A DNA stretch of 64,000 nucleotides from Achromobacter aegrifaciens (GCF_902859735.1 NZ_CADIJY010000008.1:62001-126000); one strand, 5' to 3'. Shown: positions 8,168-16,312, counted from the first letter of the stretch. Numbers and translations are program-made. Notes: generated by a model not told the origin, from the letters alone.

Positions 8168-9418
8168 CTAGATGAACCGACCCGGCCGGAAGGCCTCGTG
8201 GCGCGAGGCAGCGCCGCCATCACACATCAGTTCTCCCAGTATCCTGGCCGTGCCGGGCGCGGTGCTGAAGCCGATGTGCTGGTGGCCCAGCGCCAGCCAC
8301 AGGCCGGGATGGCGCGGCGCTTCGCCTATCATCGGCCGGCTGTCGGGCAGCGTCGGACGCCGCCCCAGCCACGCCTCGGCGTCCAGCCGCCGGTCCAGCG
8401 GAAACGCCTCGCGGGCCCGCGCCTCCGCCAGGTCCAGCTGCAGCGGCCGGGCGGGCGCTTCGCAGGCGTCCAGTTCCACTCCCGTGGTCAGGCGCAGCCC
8501 GCGTGCCATGGGCGACAGCACGTAGCCGCCGCCGGTGTCGTAGACCGGGCGTGTCAGGCTGGCGCCGTCTGCGCCGCTGTAATGCATGTGGTAGCCGCGC
8601 TCGAACGCCATGGGCAGGTCTATGCCCGCCGTTTTCAAAAGGCCCTTCGACCAGGGACCCAGCGCCACCACCAATCGATCCGCAGCCACTGATCCGCCGG
8701 ACCCCTGCGCGCCTTGCACGATCCAGCCCTGGCCCTCGCGGCGGATGGCGCTGGCGGTCAGGCGTTGGAACGCGCCGCCCGAGCGCCGGAACAGGGCGGC
8801 ATAGGCCGCGACCACTTCGTGCGGGTCATCGACAGAGTAGGAGCCCTGGATCCACAGGGCGCGGTGGAAGATGGGCGCAAGCGCGGGTTCGATCTCCGCG
8901 AGTTCCGCGGGCTGCAAGACCTGGGTCGGCACCTGGTACTGGGCAAAGGTCTTGCGCGACAGTTCGCCGCTGTTCCAGCCCTGTTCCGAGCGGTACAGGA
9001 AAACCCAACCCGTATCGCGCAGCCGGTGCGCCGCGCCCGATTCGTTCAGCAGCCGCAGATGCTCGGGCGCCGAAAGCCGGATCAGGCCATCCAGCGCCTC
9101 CACGGTCTGCCTGAACACCGCCGGCCGGGCGTTGAGCAGGAAGCGGGCGGCCCAGCCCAGGTTCCGCGCCAGATAGCTCAGCTTGTAGCGGAACTGCACG
9201 GTGTCGTTCTTCAGCAGCCGCGGCAACTGCGGCCACAAGCCGGGGTGGTTGAACGGCATCAGCGAACTGCGCGCGATCACGCCGGCGTTGCCCAGCGAGG
9301 TTTCCAGGCCCGGCTCCTGCCGGTCCACCAGCGTGACGGACAGGCCGCGGCGCTGCAGTTCCAGGGCGCAGCAGACGCCCACGATACCCGCGCCTAGGAC
9401 AACGACGTGCTTTCCCAT
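8168..9418 (-). CDS. FAD-dependent D-amino-acid dehydrogenase (DadA-like)
   Basis: A 416-residue flavoprotein of the DAO superfamily. The N-terminal Rossmann motif GAGIVG (residues 9-14) follows HVVVL at once and binds FAD. The segment SLGNAGVIARSSLMPFNHPG is the DadA family signature (DadA of E. coli has a similar GNAG-I-PG segment), and the C-terminal block WLGRRPTLPDSRPMIGEAPR is the substrate/FAD-closing motif. It would deaminate a D-amino acid or a similar amine and pass electrons to the respiratory chain. It lacks a dadX racemase neighbour, so its substrate may not be D-alanine. The gene is separate from the amine oxidoreductase upstream by 96 bp. Confidence 0.85.
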   Translation of the reverse strand: MGKHVVVLGAGIVGVCCALELQRRGLSVTLVDRQEPGLETSLGNAGVIARSSLMPFNHPGLWPQLPRLLKNDTVQFRYKLSYLARNLGWAARFLLNARPAVFRQTVEALDGLIRLSAPEHLRLLNESGAAHRLRDTGWVFLYRSEQGWNSGELSRKTFAQYQVPTQVLQPAELAEIEPALAPIFHRALWIQGSYSVDDPHEVVAAYAALFRRSGGAFQRLTASAIRREGQGWIVQGAQGSGGSVAADRLVVALGPWSKGLLKTAGIDLPMAFERGYHMHYSGADGASLTRPVYDTGGGYVLSPMARGLRLTTGVELDACEAPARPLQLDLAEARAREAFPLDRRLDAEAWLGRRPTLPDSRPMIGEAPRHPGLWLALGHQHIGFSTAPGTARILGELMCDGGAASRHEAFRPGRFI

Positions 9419-9514
9419 GTCTTTTTATCTGAGTCCGGTCAGGAGGTGCCGTGATGCCCGGCAAGCTCGCGGAATTGTATTGCAGGCGGCCGGAGAAAAT
9501 GCGGCGCGCGAACT

Positions 9515-11149
9515 TCAGGCCTGCGGCGGCTTCTGGCCCATGATCCGTCCTGCCGCGGCCACGCCCCACCACGAGGCCTCCTCGAATACGGAATAGCCTG
9601 AAAGGTCTGAGTGCGCGAACAGCACCGGACCGTCCACGTCGCGCAGCGCGGCCAATCCCCGATTGGACAGGTAGCCGCATAGCGGCGAGGCCATGGCGTG
9701 GCCGCGCACCGTGATTTCCAGCTGGCGCGCATGGCGCCAGAACTCCTTGCCGTAGGCCGCGACCAGGTCGGACGCGGCCTCGGCCCGCAGTTCTTCCGGA
9801 CTGGCGCGGGCCAGCCACTCGCGCGCGGCCTGGGGCGTCCGCCCGCTGAGCGCGTGATACGCCGTGAAGACGCAGCGCGGCGTGCGGGCCACGCGCAGCA
9901 GCTGGTGCGTGGAGACGACATAGCCCAGCGCCTTGCCCTGGTAGACGACGTTGTCCCAGGACAGCGGTTCGCCCGGGGCTTCGGCCGGGTAGCCTTCCAT
10001 GACGAAGTTCGACACCATCCAGGGCGCGTGCGGCGGCGCGTGCACCGCTGGATCGTAGCCATAGGAGCGGATGTCGGGCAGGATGCGCTGGGCCACGAAC
10101 AAGGGCATCGCGCACACGGCGCGGCGCGCCTGCACCGTGTAGGCGCTGGAAGACGAGGCGAGGCAGGTGACCAGCGCGCCAGCAGGCGTCTCCTGTACCC
10201 GGACCGCCGTGCCGGCGGCCAGCCAGTCGGCATGGCCGAGCTTGTTCGTGATGGCGTCGCGCATGCGCTGCATCAACGTCGACAGGCCTCCAGGCCAGGT
10301 CAGCACCGCGCCTTCGCCGGCATTTTCGGCATGGCCGTCGCGGCTGGCAAAGTAGTGCAGGCCCGCCCAGGCCGAAATCGCGTCGTACTGTGCGCCGTAG
10401 TCGTCGCGGCAGCAATAGTTCAGGTACCAGTGCAGCGCGGGCGAGGTATAGCCCTCGCGGTCCAGCCATTGCTTGAACGTAACCGCGTCCAGCGCGCGCC
10501 AGGCCGGGTCCTGCGACGACAGCGTGAGCGGAATGCTGAAGACCTTGCGGCCGTCGTTGCCGGTCTGCGTGTGCAGACGATCGATCAGCGCAAGAAATTT
10601 GCGGTGCTGCGCCAGGTCCGCTTCCGGCAGCCCGCTCATGGGCAGCAGGTTCTCTTCCCAATGGCCGCCGCGCAGCAGACGCTCCTGGGGCGAGTGCACC
10701 AGCGCGGTCTCGTCGTAGTAGGGTCGGGGGGTACTTGCGCCGCGCTCGATGATGCCGAAATCGGCCAGCATTTCGCGTATGTGCGTGGAGGCCATCGAGG
10801 GCAGCGGCAGGTAGTGCGCGCCCAAGGGGTAGTCCAGGCCGTCGCGCTGGCCGGCGGCCGCGTTGCCTTCGAGTTCGGGGCCCAGCACCACCAGGAAATC
10901 CGTGTGCCCTTCGCGCGCCAGCTTCCAGGCGCAGGACAGGCCTGCCACGCCCGAGCCCAGGATCACGACGTCGCGCTGGCGGCTGGCGGAGGGCTGCGGC
11001 CAGGCCGCTGCGTCGCGCAAGGCATGGCCTGCCTGCATGCCCGGGTAATGGATTTCCGGCGTGGTCTCGACGATGCGCGAACGGTAGTACCCGGCGGTGC
11101 CGGCGACGGCGGCCGTGGCCGCGCCCAAGAGGAAGCTGCGCCGCCGCAT
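9515..11149 (-). CDS. FAD-dependent amine oxidoreductase with Tat-like signal
   Basis: A 544-residue flavoprotein. It starts MRRRSFLLGAATAAVAG, which has the twin-arginine pattern followed by a hydrophobic stretch, so export of a folded FAD protein is likely. The dinucleotide-binding motif VVILGSGVAGLS is at about 61-72, and the C-terminal half contains GPVLFAHSDLSGYSVFEEA, the usual FAD-closing region of the amine-oxidase/protoporphyrinogen-oxidase fold. The gene overlaps the stop of the upstream spermidine-synthase homologue by one base (TGATG), so the two are translationally coupled. With SpeD and a SpeE homologue nearby, a polyamine or aminopropyl product is the obvious candidate substrate; this is inference. 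Confidence 0.8.
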   Translation of the reverse strand: MRRRSFLLGAATAAVAGTAGYYRSRIVETTPEIHYPGMQAGHALRDAAAWPQPSASRQRDVVILGSGVAGLSCAWKLAREGHTDFLVVLGPELEGNAAAGQRDGLDYPLGAHYLPLPSMASTHIREMLADFGIIERGASTPRPYYDETALVHSPQERLLRGGHWEENLLPMSGLPEADLAQHRKFLALIDRLHTQTGNDGRKVFSIPLTLSSQDPAWRALDAVTFKQWLDREGYTSPALHWYLNYCCRDDYGAQYDAISAWAGLHYFASRDGHAENAGEGAVLTWPGGLSTLMQRMRDAITNKLGHADWLAAGTAVRVQETPAGALVTCLASSSSAYTVQARRAVCAMPLFVAQRILPDIRSYGYDPAVHAPPHAPWMVSNFVMEGYPAEAPGEPLSWDNVVYQGKALGYVVSTHQLLRVARTPRCVFTAYHALSGRTPQAAREWLARASPEELRAEAASDLVAAYGKEFWRHARQLEITVRGHAMASPLCGYLSNRGLAALRDVDGPVLFAHSDLSGYSVFEEASWWGVAAAGRIMGQKPPQA

Positions 11150-12660
11150 CAGCGGATGACCTTGCGCCAGTCCTCGTCGAAGTAGCGCACGAGCGATTGC
11201 TCGTTCAGACGGTTCGGAGGCATCGCCAGCGCGGGCATGTCGGCAGGGAAGTGGAACAGTTCGCGCGTCGTGACCGGGTCCAGGTAGCGCGTGGGCACGG
11301 TAATCGTGGTGGGCGGCTCGTAGTCGCGGCGCTTGCTGGCCAGAATGAAGCCCCAGTCGCCAAAGGACGGCACGTAGGTATGGTACGGCCAGGTGTTCAG
11401 GCCGGCTTCCTTCAAGGTGGCGTCCACGCTCCAGAATGAGCGCGGCGCGAAGTAGGGCGAGGTGGACTGCACCACCATATAGCCGTTCTCGGCCAGGTGG
11501 CGCGCCATCAGGTGATAGACCGGGACCGAGTAGAGGCGGCCCAGGCCGAAGTTGGACGGGTCCGGAAAATCCACCACGATGTAGTCATAGACCTCGGCGT
11601 GGGTTTCCAGCCAGCGGCCGGCGTCGTCATTGATCACCGTGACCCGGGGATCCTTCAGCGACCCCTGGTTCAGCTTGACCAGCGGTTCGGAGCGGGAGAA
11701 CAGGCCGGTCATGGCCGGATCCAGATCCACCAGCGTCACATGTTCGATATTCTTGTACTTGAGGATTTCGCGCACCGCCAGGCCGTCGCCGCCGCCCAGC
11801 ACCAGCACATTGCGCGCCCAGGGCAGGGCTTGCAGGCCGGGGTGCACCAGCGCTTCGTGATAGCGGTGCTCGTCGCGCGACGAGAACTGCAGGTTGCCGT
11901 TGATGTACAGGCGCAGGTCGTCGTGCCAGCGCGTGACCACCAGGCGCTGGTACTGCGTGGTTTCCGCGTGCACCACGTCGTCGCCGTACAGGCCTTTCTC
12001 GGCCCAGGCCGTCATGCTGCCGGAATAGATGAAGCCCATCCCCAAAAACCCGATCACCACCCCAGCGCGGATGGCTTTTTCGCCGGGCCTGCGCAGTTCC
12101 GCGCGGAACAGCCAGGTGGTCCACAGCGCCACGCTGGCGTTCATGATGCCGAACAGGAAACTGGTGCGCAGCAATCCGAGCTTGGGCGCGAGCAGCAGGG
12201 GAAACACCAGCGACACGGCCAGCGCGCCCAGGTAGTCGAAGGTCAGCACGCGGCTGACGATTTCGCGGAACTCGGCCTTGCGCTGATTGAACACTCGCAT
12301 CACCAGCGGAATCTCCATCCCGACCATCAGGCCGATGACGAAGACGCCGACATACAGGGCGGCGCGGAAGGGCGCGGAAAGCCAGGCGAAGACCAGGAAC
12401 AGCACCGCGGCGGAGACGCCGCCCAACAGGGCGACCAGCAGCTCCACGTCGATGAAGCGATTCAAAACGTCTTCGTCTCTTACATATTTTGACAACCACG
12501 AACCTATGCCCATGGCGAAGAGATAGCAGCCGATGACGGAAGAGAACTGCAGTATCGAATCCCCCAGCAAATAGCTGGCCAGCGCGCTGCTGATGAGCTC
12601 ATAGCCCAAACCGCAGGAGGCGACGATCAATACCGAAAGGATGAGAACGCGGTCGCGCAT
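11149..12660 (-). CDS. Membrane-anchored spermidine synthase homologue (polyamine aminopropyltransferase)
   Basis: A 503-residue two-part protein. Residues 1-215 hold about seven hydrophobic helices. Residues 225-500 are a spermidine-synthase domain with YQRLVV (237-242), NGNLQFSSRDEHRYHEALVH (254-273), the AdoMet motif LGGGDG (288-293), VDLDP (311-315) and the catalytic DFPDPS (364-369). The active-site residues are therefore intact, so it should transfer an aminopropyl group from decarboxylated AdoMet, but at the membrane. I chose the ATG at 12660; a longer frame runs into the promoter. It is transcribed divergently from the DUF350-SPFH-DUF4178-SpeD operon from a shared symmetric promoter region, and is coupled to the downstream FAD oxidoreductase. 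Confidence 0.85.
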   Translation of the reverse strand: MRDRVLILSVLIVASCGLGYELISSALASYLLGDSILQFSSVIGCYLFAMGIGSWLSKYVRDEDVLNRFIDVELLVALLGGVSAAVLFLVFAWLSAPFRAALYVGVFVIGLMVGMEIPLVMRVFNQRKAEFREIVSRVLTFDYLGALAVSLVFPLLLAPKLGLLRTSFLFGIMNASVALWTTWLFRAELRRPGEKAIRAGVVIGFLGMGFIYSGSMTAWAEKGLYGDDVVHAETTQYQRLVVTRWHDDLRLYINGNLQFSSRDEHRYHEALVHPGLQALPWARNVLVLGGGDGLAVREILKYKNIEHVTLVDLDPAMTGLFSRSEPLVKLNQGSLKDPRVTVINDDAGRWLETHAEVYDYIVVDFPDPSNFGLGRLYSVPVYHLMARHLAENGYMVVQSTSPYFAPRSFWSVDATLKEAGLNTWPYHTYVPSFGDWGFILASKRRDYEPPTTITVPTRYLDPVTTRELFHFPADMPALAMPPNRLNEQSLVRYFDEDWRKVIR

Positions 12661-12686
12661 GAGGTGTCCGACACGAAAAATGCGTT

Positions 12687-12718
12687 CGCAGTATATCGAA
12701 CGCGCCGTATATACTGCG
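12687..12718. promoter_or_regulatory. Symmetric divergent promoter/operator of the polyamine-membrane cluster
   Basis: A perfect 10-bp inverted repeat, CGCAGTATAT at 12687-12696 and ATATACTGCG at 12709-12718, with a 12-base spacer. Each arm contains TATACT reading outward, a plausible -10 element. The predicted start points leave about 24 nt of leader for the minus-strand gene and about 17 nt for the plus-strand gene, the latter carrying AGGAGG at 12725-12731. No good -35 boxes are seen, which suggests an activator or an alternative sigma factor binding the symmetric site. Confidence 0.65.
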
Positions 12719-12737
12719 CGCAATTAGGAGGGCGGCA

Positions 12738-13136
12738 ATGGGAGAAGCAATGCATCCGGTGGTGACCTATCTTATCTACATGGCATCTGCGCTTGCCATG
12801 CTGGGTGTCTTCACCTTGGTCTACACGGCCGTCACGCGCTACAAGGAATTCGAGCTGATCCGCGAAGGCAATATCGCCGCCGCGCTGTCGTATGGCGGCG
12901 CGCTGGTCGGCTTCAGCTTCACCTTGTGCTCCAGCATCGCGATCCATGCCAGCTATGCCATGTTCCTGCTGTGGGGCCTGGTGGCCATGCTGGTGCAGCT
13001 GGTCGTGTACGTGGGCGTGTCCCAGACCGTGCGCGGCATGAACGAGGCCATCGAAGAAAACAACATCGCCATGGGCGGGCTGATCGGCTCGATTTCCATC
13101 GCCGCGGGCATCGTCAACGCCGCCAGCCTGACCTGA
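12738..13136 (+). CDS. DUF350 family membrane protein (YjfL-like)
   Basis: A 132-residue inner-membrane protein with four predicted helices (about 8-28, 50-72, 75-98 and 108-130). The spacing and the segment NIAAALSYGGALVGFSFTL match the DUF350/YjfL family, whose members have two repeats of a two-helix unit. The function of DUF350 is unknown. Family members occur with PspA-like, SPFH-like and polyamine genes, which agrees with this neighbourhood. An excellent AGGAGG site fixes the start. It is the first gene of the plus-strand operon; the SPFH gene follows 41 bp later. Confidence 0.85.
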   Translation: MGEAMHPVVTYLIYMASALAMLGVFTLVYTAVTRYKEFELIREGNIAAALSYGGALVGFSFTLCSSIAIHASYAMFLLWGLVAMLVQLVVYVGVSQTVRGMNEAIEENNIAMGGLIGSISIAAGIVNAASLT

Positions 13137-13177
13137 CGCGGCCGCGCGCCGCACTCGATCTGACAGGAGAACGACTC

Positions 13178-14206
13178 ATGAGTCTCGGTTCATTCATCCG
13201 CAAGCAGTTCATCGACATCCTGCAATGGAACGAGGACCGCGACGGCGTGCTCGCCTGGCGTCATCCCATGCAGGATTTCGAAATCCAGTACGGCGCCAGC
13301 CTGACCGTGCGCGAATCGCAGATGGCGGTGTTCGTCAACGAAGGCAAGGTGGCCGACGTGTTCGGCCCCGGCATGTACAAGCTGACCACGCAGACGCTGC
13401 CGATCCTGACCTACCTGAAGAACTGGGACAAGCTGTTCGAGTCTCCCTTCAAGTCGGATGTGATCTTCTTCAGCACGCGCCTGCAACTGGGCCGGCGCTG
13501 GGGCACGGCGCAGCCGGTGACGCTGCGCGACAGCGAATTCGGCATGGTGCGGCTGCGCGCTTTCGGCGTGTATTCCTATCAGATCTCCGATCCCGCCAAG
13601 TTCTACCGCGAGATCAGCGGCACGCGCGACGAATACACCGTCGACGACCTGGAAGCGCAACTGCGCAACATGGTGGTCGCGGCGATGACGACGGCGCTGG
13701 GCGGCTCCAAGGTGCCGTTCCTGGACATGGCCGGCAACCAGGGGCTGATGTCGCAAAGCATCGCTGAACAGCTGGCGCCGGTGTTCGACCGCTACGGCGT
13801 CAAGCTGGACAACTTCACGGTCGAGAACGTGTCGCTGCCGGAAGAGCTGCAGAAGGCGCTGGACACGCGGATCTCCATGGGTATGGCCGGCGACCTGGGC
13901 AAGTTCACCCAGTACCAGACCGCCACGGCCATACCGATGGCCGCGCAGAACGAAGGCGGCATCGCCGGCATCGGCGCGGGCCTGGCGGCCGGCGCGGCGC
14001 TGGGCCAGACCATGGCCGCGGGCTTGGCAGGCGCCCAGGGGCAGCCGCAGGCCGCGCCGCAGCCCGCCCAGCAGGCGCCCGCCGCCGCGGGCGCGGATCC
14101 GGCGCAACGGCTGCAGCAGCTCAAGGATCTGCTGGACAAGGGCCTGATCACGGCCGCGGACTACGATTCGGCCAAGGCCGAAGTGCTGAAGAAACTCACC
14201 AGCTAA
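13178..14206 (+). CDS. SPFH-domain protein with C-terminal SHOCT module
   Basis: A 342-residue protein starting at the ATG with ACAGGAGA in front. Residues 1-240 are an SPFH/band-7-type domain of the kind once called virion core protein (YdjI-like): QWNEDRDGVLAWRHPMQDFE, then SQMAVFVNEGKVADVFGPG and VENVSLPEELQKALD. A flexible Ala/Gln/Pro-rich linker (about 280-305) leads to a SHOCT motif, RLQQLKDLLDKGLITAADYD, near residues 308-327. SHOCT modules typically mediate oligomerisation. There is no signal peptide; SPFH proteins scaffold membrane microdomains, and the DUF350 and DUF4178 neighbours are also membrane-associated. It ends 6 bp before the DUF4178 gene. Confidence 0.88.
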   Translation: MSLGSFIRKQFIDILQWNEDRDGVLAWRHPMQDFEIQYGASLTVRESQMAVFVNEGKVADVFGPGMYKLTTQTLPILTYLKNWDKLFESPFKSDVIFFSTRLQLGRRWGTAQPVTLRDSEFGMVRLRAFGVYSYQISDPAKFYREISGTRDEYTVDDLEAQLRNMVVAAMTTALGGSKVPFLDMAGNQGLMSQSIAEQLAPVFDRYGVKLDNFTVENVSLPEELQKALDTRISMGMAGDLGKFTQYQTATAIPMAAQNEGGIAGIGAGLAAGAALGQTMAAGLAGAQGQPQAAPQPAQQAPAAAGADPAQRLQQLKDLLDKGLITAADYDSAKAEVLKKLTS

Positions 14207-14212
14207 GGCTCC

Positions 14213-15682
14213 ATGCAGCAGGTTCTGTGTCCGCAGTGCGGCGCCCCAGTCAAGTTCACGTCCGCGGCATCGGTCATGGCGGTCTGCGGCGCCTGCCGCA
14301 GCACCTTGCTGAAGGACGCCGAGTCGGTCAAGCGCATCGGCGAGGCGGCCGAGGTCCTGGAGGACTACTCGCCCTTGTGCCTGGGCGCGGCCGGCACTTA
14401 TGAAGGCAAGCGCTTCGACCTGATCGGCCGCGTCCAGCTGCGCTACGACGACGGCTTCTGGAACGAGTGGTACCTGTGGTTCGAGGACGGTTCCGACGGC
14501 TGGCTGTCGGACGCGTCGGGCCAGTACGCCGTGACCCGGCGGCGCAAGGTCAAGTCTACGCAGGGCATGCCGGCGTTCGACGACATCGCGCCCGGCGATG
14601 AACTGAAGCTGGACGGCCAGCGCTTCACGGCCGCCGACGTGCGCGCCTGCCAGGCGGGCGGCACGCAAGGCGAGTTGCCCTTCGTGCCGGGCGAAGGTTG
14701 GCTGGCCAAGGTGGCCGACTACCGCTGCCTGGACGCGTTCCTGACGCTGGACTTTTCCGACGGGCCCGAGCCCGAGCTGTACATCGGCAAGGCATTCGAC
14801 CTGTCCGCGATGCAGGCGGCATCGCTGCGGACCAACGAGCAGGTCGAGGAGACCGCCGGCCGTTTCCGCGGCCAGATCAAGGCGCTGGACTGCCCCAACT
14901 GCGGCGGCCCGATAAGCTTCGTGGCCGCCATGGCCACGCAAGTGGTCTGCCCCTCGTGCGCCGCCGCGGTCGACTGCTCGGGGCCCACGGCCGAGGTCAT
15001 CGAAAAGGCCCGCAAGGTCAAAGCCATCAAGACCACCTTGTCGCTGGGCGCGGTGGCCAAGATCGATGGCGCGTCCTATACGCTCATCGGCCTGATGAAG
15101 TGCGCCGATCCGGATCCCGAGGAACCGTCCGACTGGATCGAATACCTGCTGTTCAATCCCGCAAAGGGTTTCATCTGGCTGGTGGAAACCGACGAGGGCT
15201 GGGAGCGGGTGCAGGTATGCGACACCTGGCCCAGCCACAACAACGCCAGCAGCGTGCGCTGGCGCTCCAAGCTTTATCAGAAGCTGTACGACTACACCTC
15301 GCGCGTGGAACTGGCCCTGGGCGCCTTCAACTGGCGCGTCAAGGTCGGCGACAGCACCAAGATCACGGATTACAAGGCCGGCAACCTCAAGCTGACCCGC
15401 GAACTGAGCGAGTCCGAATTGGGCTGGTCCGCCTCGGGGCCGGTGGCGCCGGCGCAGTTGGCTGAATGGTTCGGCGATCCCGAACTTGCCAAGCAGAAGG
15501 CCATGCCGCTCAGTGGCAAGCCCGGGGGCTATCGCAAGTTCGCCTGGACGGCCATGATCGTGCTGGCCTTCCTGAATATCGACACCATTTTCAGTGGCGG
15601 CATCGTCCCGATCCTGATCGGCGCGGCGTTCCTGTGGATTCCGGCGGCGGTGGCGGACAAATTATCTGGCAAGGACGAATAA
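14213..15682 (+). CDS. DUF4178 protein with two zinc ribbons and C-terminal membrane hairpin
   Basis: A 489-residue protein with an internal duplication. Each half begins with a treble Cys pair zinc ribbon (C6/C9 with C25/C28, and C227/C230 with C246/C249), followed by a DUF4178 beta-rich domain containing SDGWLSDASGQY in the first half and GFIWLVETDEGWERV in the second. The last 50 residues form two hydrophobic helices that would anchor it in the membrane. DUF4178 has no established biochemical role. Its genomic company of SpeD, a spermidine-synthase homologue, DUF350 and SPFH suggests a membrane polyamine or envelope-stress function. The 53-residue peptide gene starts 5 bp after its stop. 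Confidence 0.85.
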   Translation: MQQVLCPQCGAPVKFTSAASVMAVCGACRSTLLKDAESVKRIGEAAEVLEDYSPLCLGAAGTYEGKRFDLIGRVQLRYDDGFWNEWYLWFEDGSDGWLSDASGQYAVTRRRKVKSTQGMPAFDDIAPGDELKLDGQRFTAADVRACQAGGTQGELPFVPGEGWLAKVADYRCLDAFLTLDFSDGPEPELYIGKAFDLSAMQAASLRTNEQVEETAGRFRGQIKALDCPNCGGPISFVAAMATQVVCPSCAAAVDCSGPTAEVIEKARKVKAIKTTLSLGAVAKIDGASYTLIGLMKCADPDPEEPSDWIEYLLFNPAKGFIWLVETDEGWERVQVCDTWPSHNNASSVRWRSKLYQKLYDYTSRVELALGAFNWRVKVGDSTKITDYKAGNLKLTRELSESELGWSASGPVAPAQLAEWFGDPELAKQKAMPLSGKPGGYRKFAWTAMIVLAFLNIDTIFSGGIVPILIGAAFLWIPAAVADKLSGKDE

Positions 15683-15686
15683 CAGG

Positions 15687-15848
15687 ATGGGCAAGCTCTT
15701 TTACACCGTCTACGCCATCGTGGTGGTGATTTTCGCCACCGGCTTCAACACCCCCGGTGCGCGCATGTCCAGCGGCGGCTCCAGCAGCAGCTGGGGCAGC
15801 AGTTCTTCGGGCGGATCGGGCTGGTCCTCGGGCGGGTCCCACAAGTGA
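15687..15848 (+). CDS. Small Ser/Gly-rich single-span membrane peptide
   Basis: A 53-residue open frame between the DUF4178 and speD genes. It starts ATG at 15687 behind ACAGG and ends at the TGA 15846-15848, which overlaps the GTG of speD. Residues 4-20 (LFYTVYAIVVVIFATGF) form one hydrophobic helix. Residues 28-53 are almost entirely Ser, Gly and Trp (SSGGSSSSWGSSSSGGSGW and on). The tight spacing on both sides and the strongly non-random composition argue that it is real. It resembles the Ser/Gly-rich tails often found in small proteins next to DUF4178/SPFH genes. Function unknown; it may be a membrane partner or a substrate for modification. Confidence 0.75.
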   Translation: MGKLFYTVYAIVVVIFATGFNTPGARMSSGGSSSSWGSSSSGGSGWSSGGSHK

Positions 15849-16195
15849 CCCCGCACGCCACACCCGGCCGCCACGTGCTGGCGGATTTCCGCGGCGTGCC
15901 GGCGGATCGCCTGACAGACGCGCAAGCGCTGGAACGCGACCTGATCGCCGCGGCGCAGGCGGCGGGCGCGCACGTGCTGAGCGCGCACTTCCATCATTTC
16001 GGCGAGGGCGCGGGCGTGACCGGCGTGGTCCTGCTGAGCGAATCCCACATCAGCATCCACACCTGGCCCGAGCATGCGTTCGCGGCGCTGGACATCTTCA
16101 TGTGCGGCGCGGCGCGGCCCGAGCTGGCGCTGGAGCACCTGCAGGCGCGGCTGGCGCCCGATGCGGTGCACGCGACCACGGTGGCGCGCGGCTGA
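15845..16195 (+). CDS. speD: S-adenosylmethionine decarboxylase proenzyme
   Basis: A 116-residue class 1B (SpeH/SpeD) enzyme that self-cleaves to form a pyruvoyl cofactor and makes decarboxylated AdoMet, the aminopropyl donor. The processing site is Glu66-Ser67 in SESHISIHTWPE, with the catalytic His72 and Cys87 (FMCG) in the expected places. Translation starts at GTG 15845, overlapping the stop of the preceding peptide by four bases (GTGA). It is the last gene of the operon. Its product would feed the spermidine-synthase homologue encoded divergently, which places the whole cluster in polyamine metabolism. Confidence 0.93.
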   Translation: MTPHATPGRHVLADFRGVPADRLTDAQALERDLIAAAQAAGAHVLSAHFHHFGEGAGVTGVVLLSESHISIHTWPEHAFAALDIFMCGAARPELALEHLQARLAPDAVHATTVARG

Positions 16196-16255
16196 AGCCC
16201 GCGCCCGCCACTCCTTGATATTGCTCAATGCTCCCTGGGCAGCCAAATTGACGAG

Positions 16256-16279
16256 CGTTATATACCTATATATATTTCG
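16256..16279. promoter_or_regulatory. ModE-binding operator upstream of modA
   Basis: CGTTATATA (16256-16264), a 6-base spacer, then TATATTTCG (16271-16279). The known ModE box has inverted halves CGnTATATA and TATATAACG with a 6-7 base spacer; the left arm matches fully and the right arm matches in seven of nine bases. It lies 33 bp before the modA start, the right place for repression of modABC by molybdate-loaded ModE, which is encoded just downstream of modC. Confidence 0.85.
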
Positions 16280-16312
16280 TTACCGACTTAGCGATTTCCC
16301 CGGGAGAAGAAC

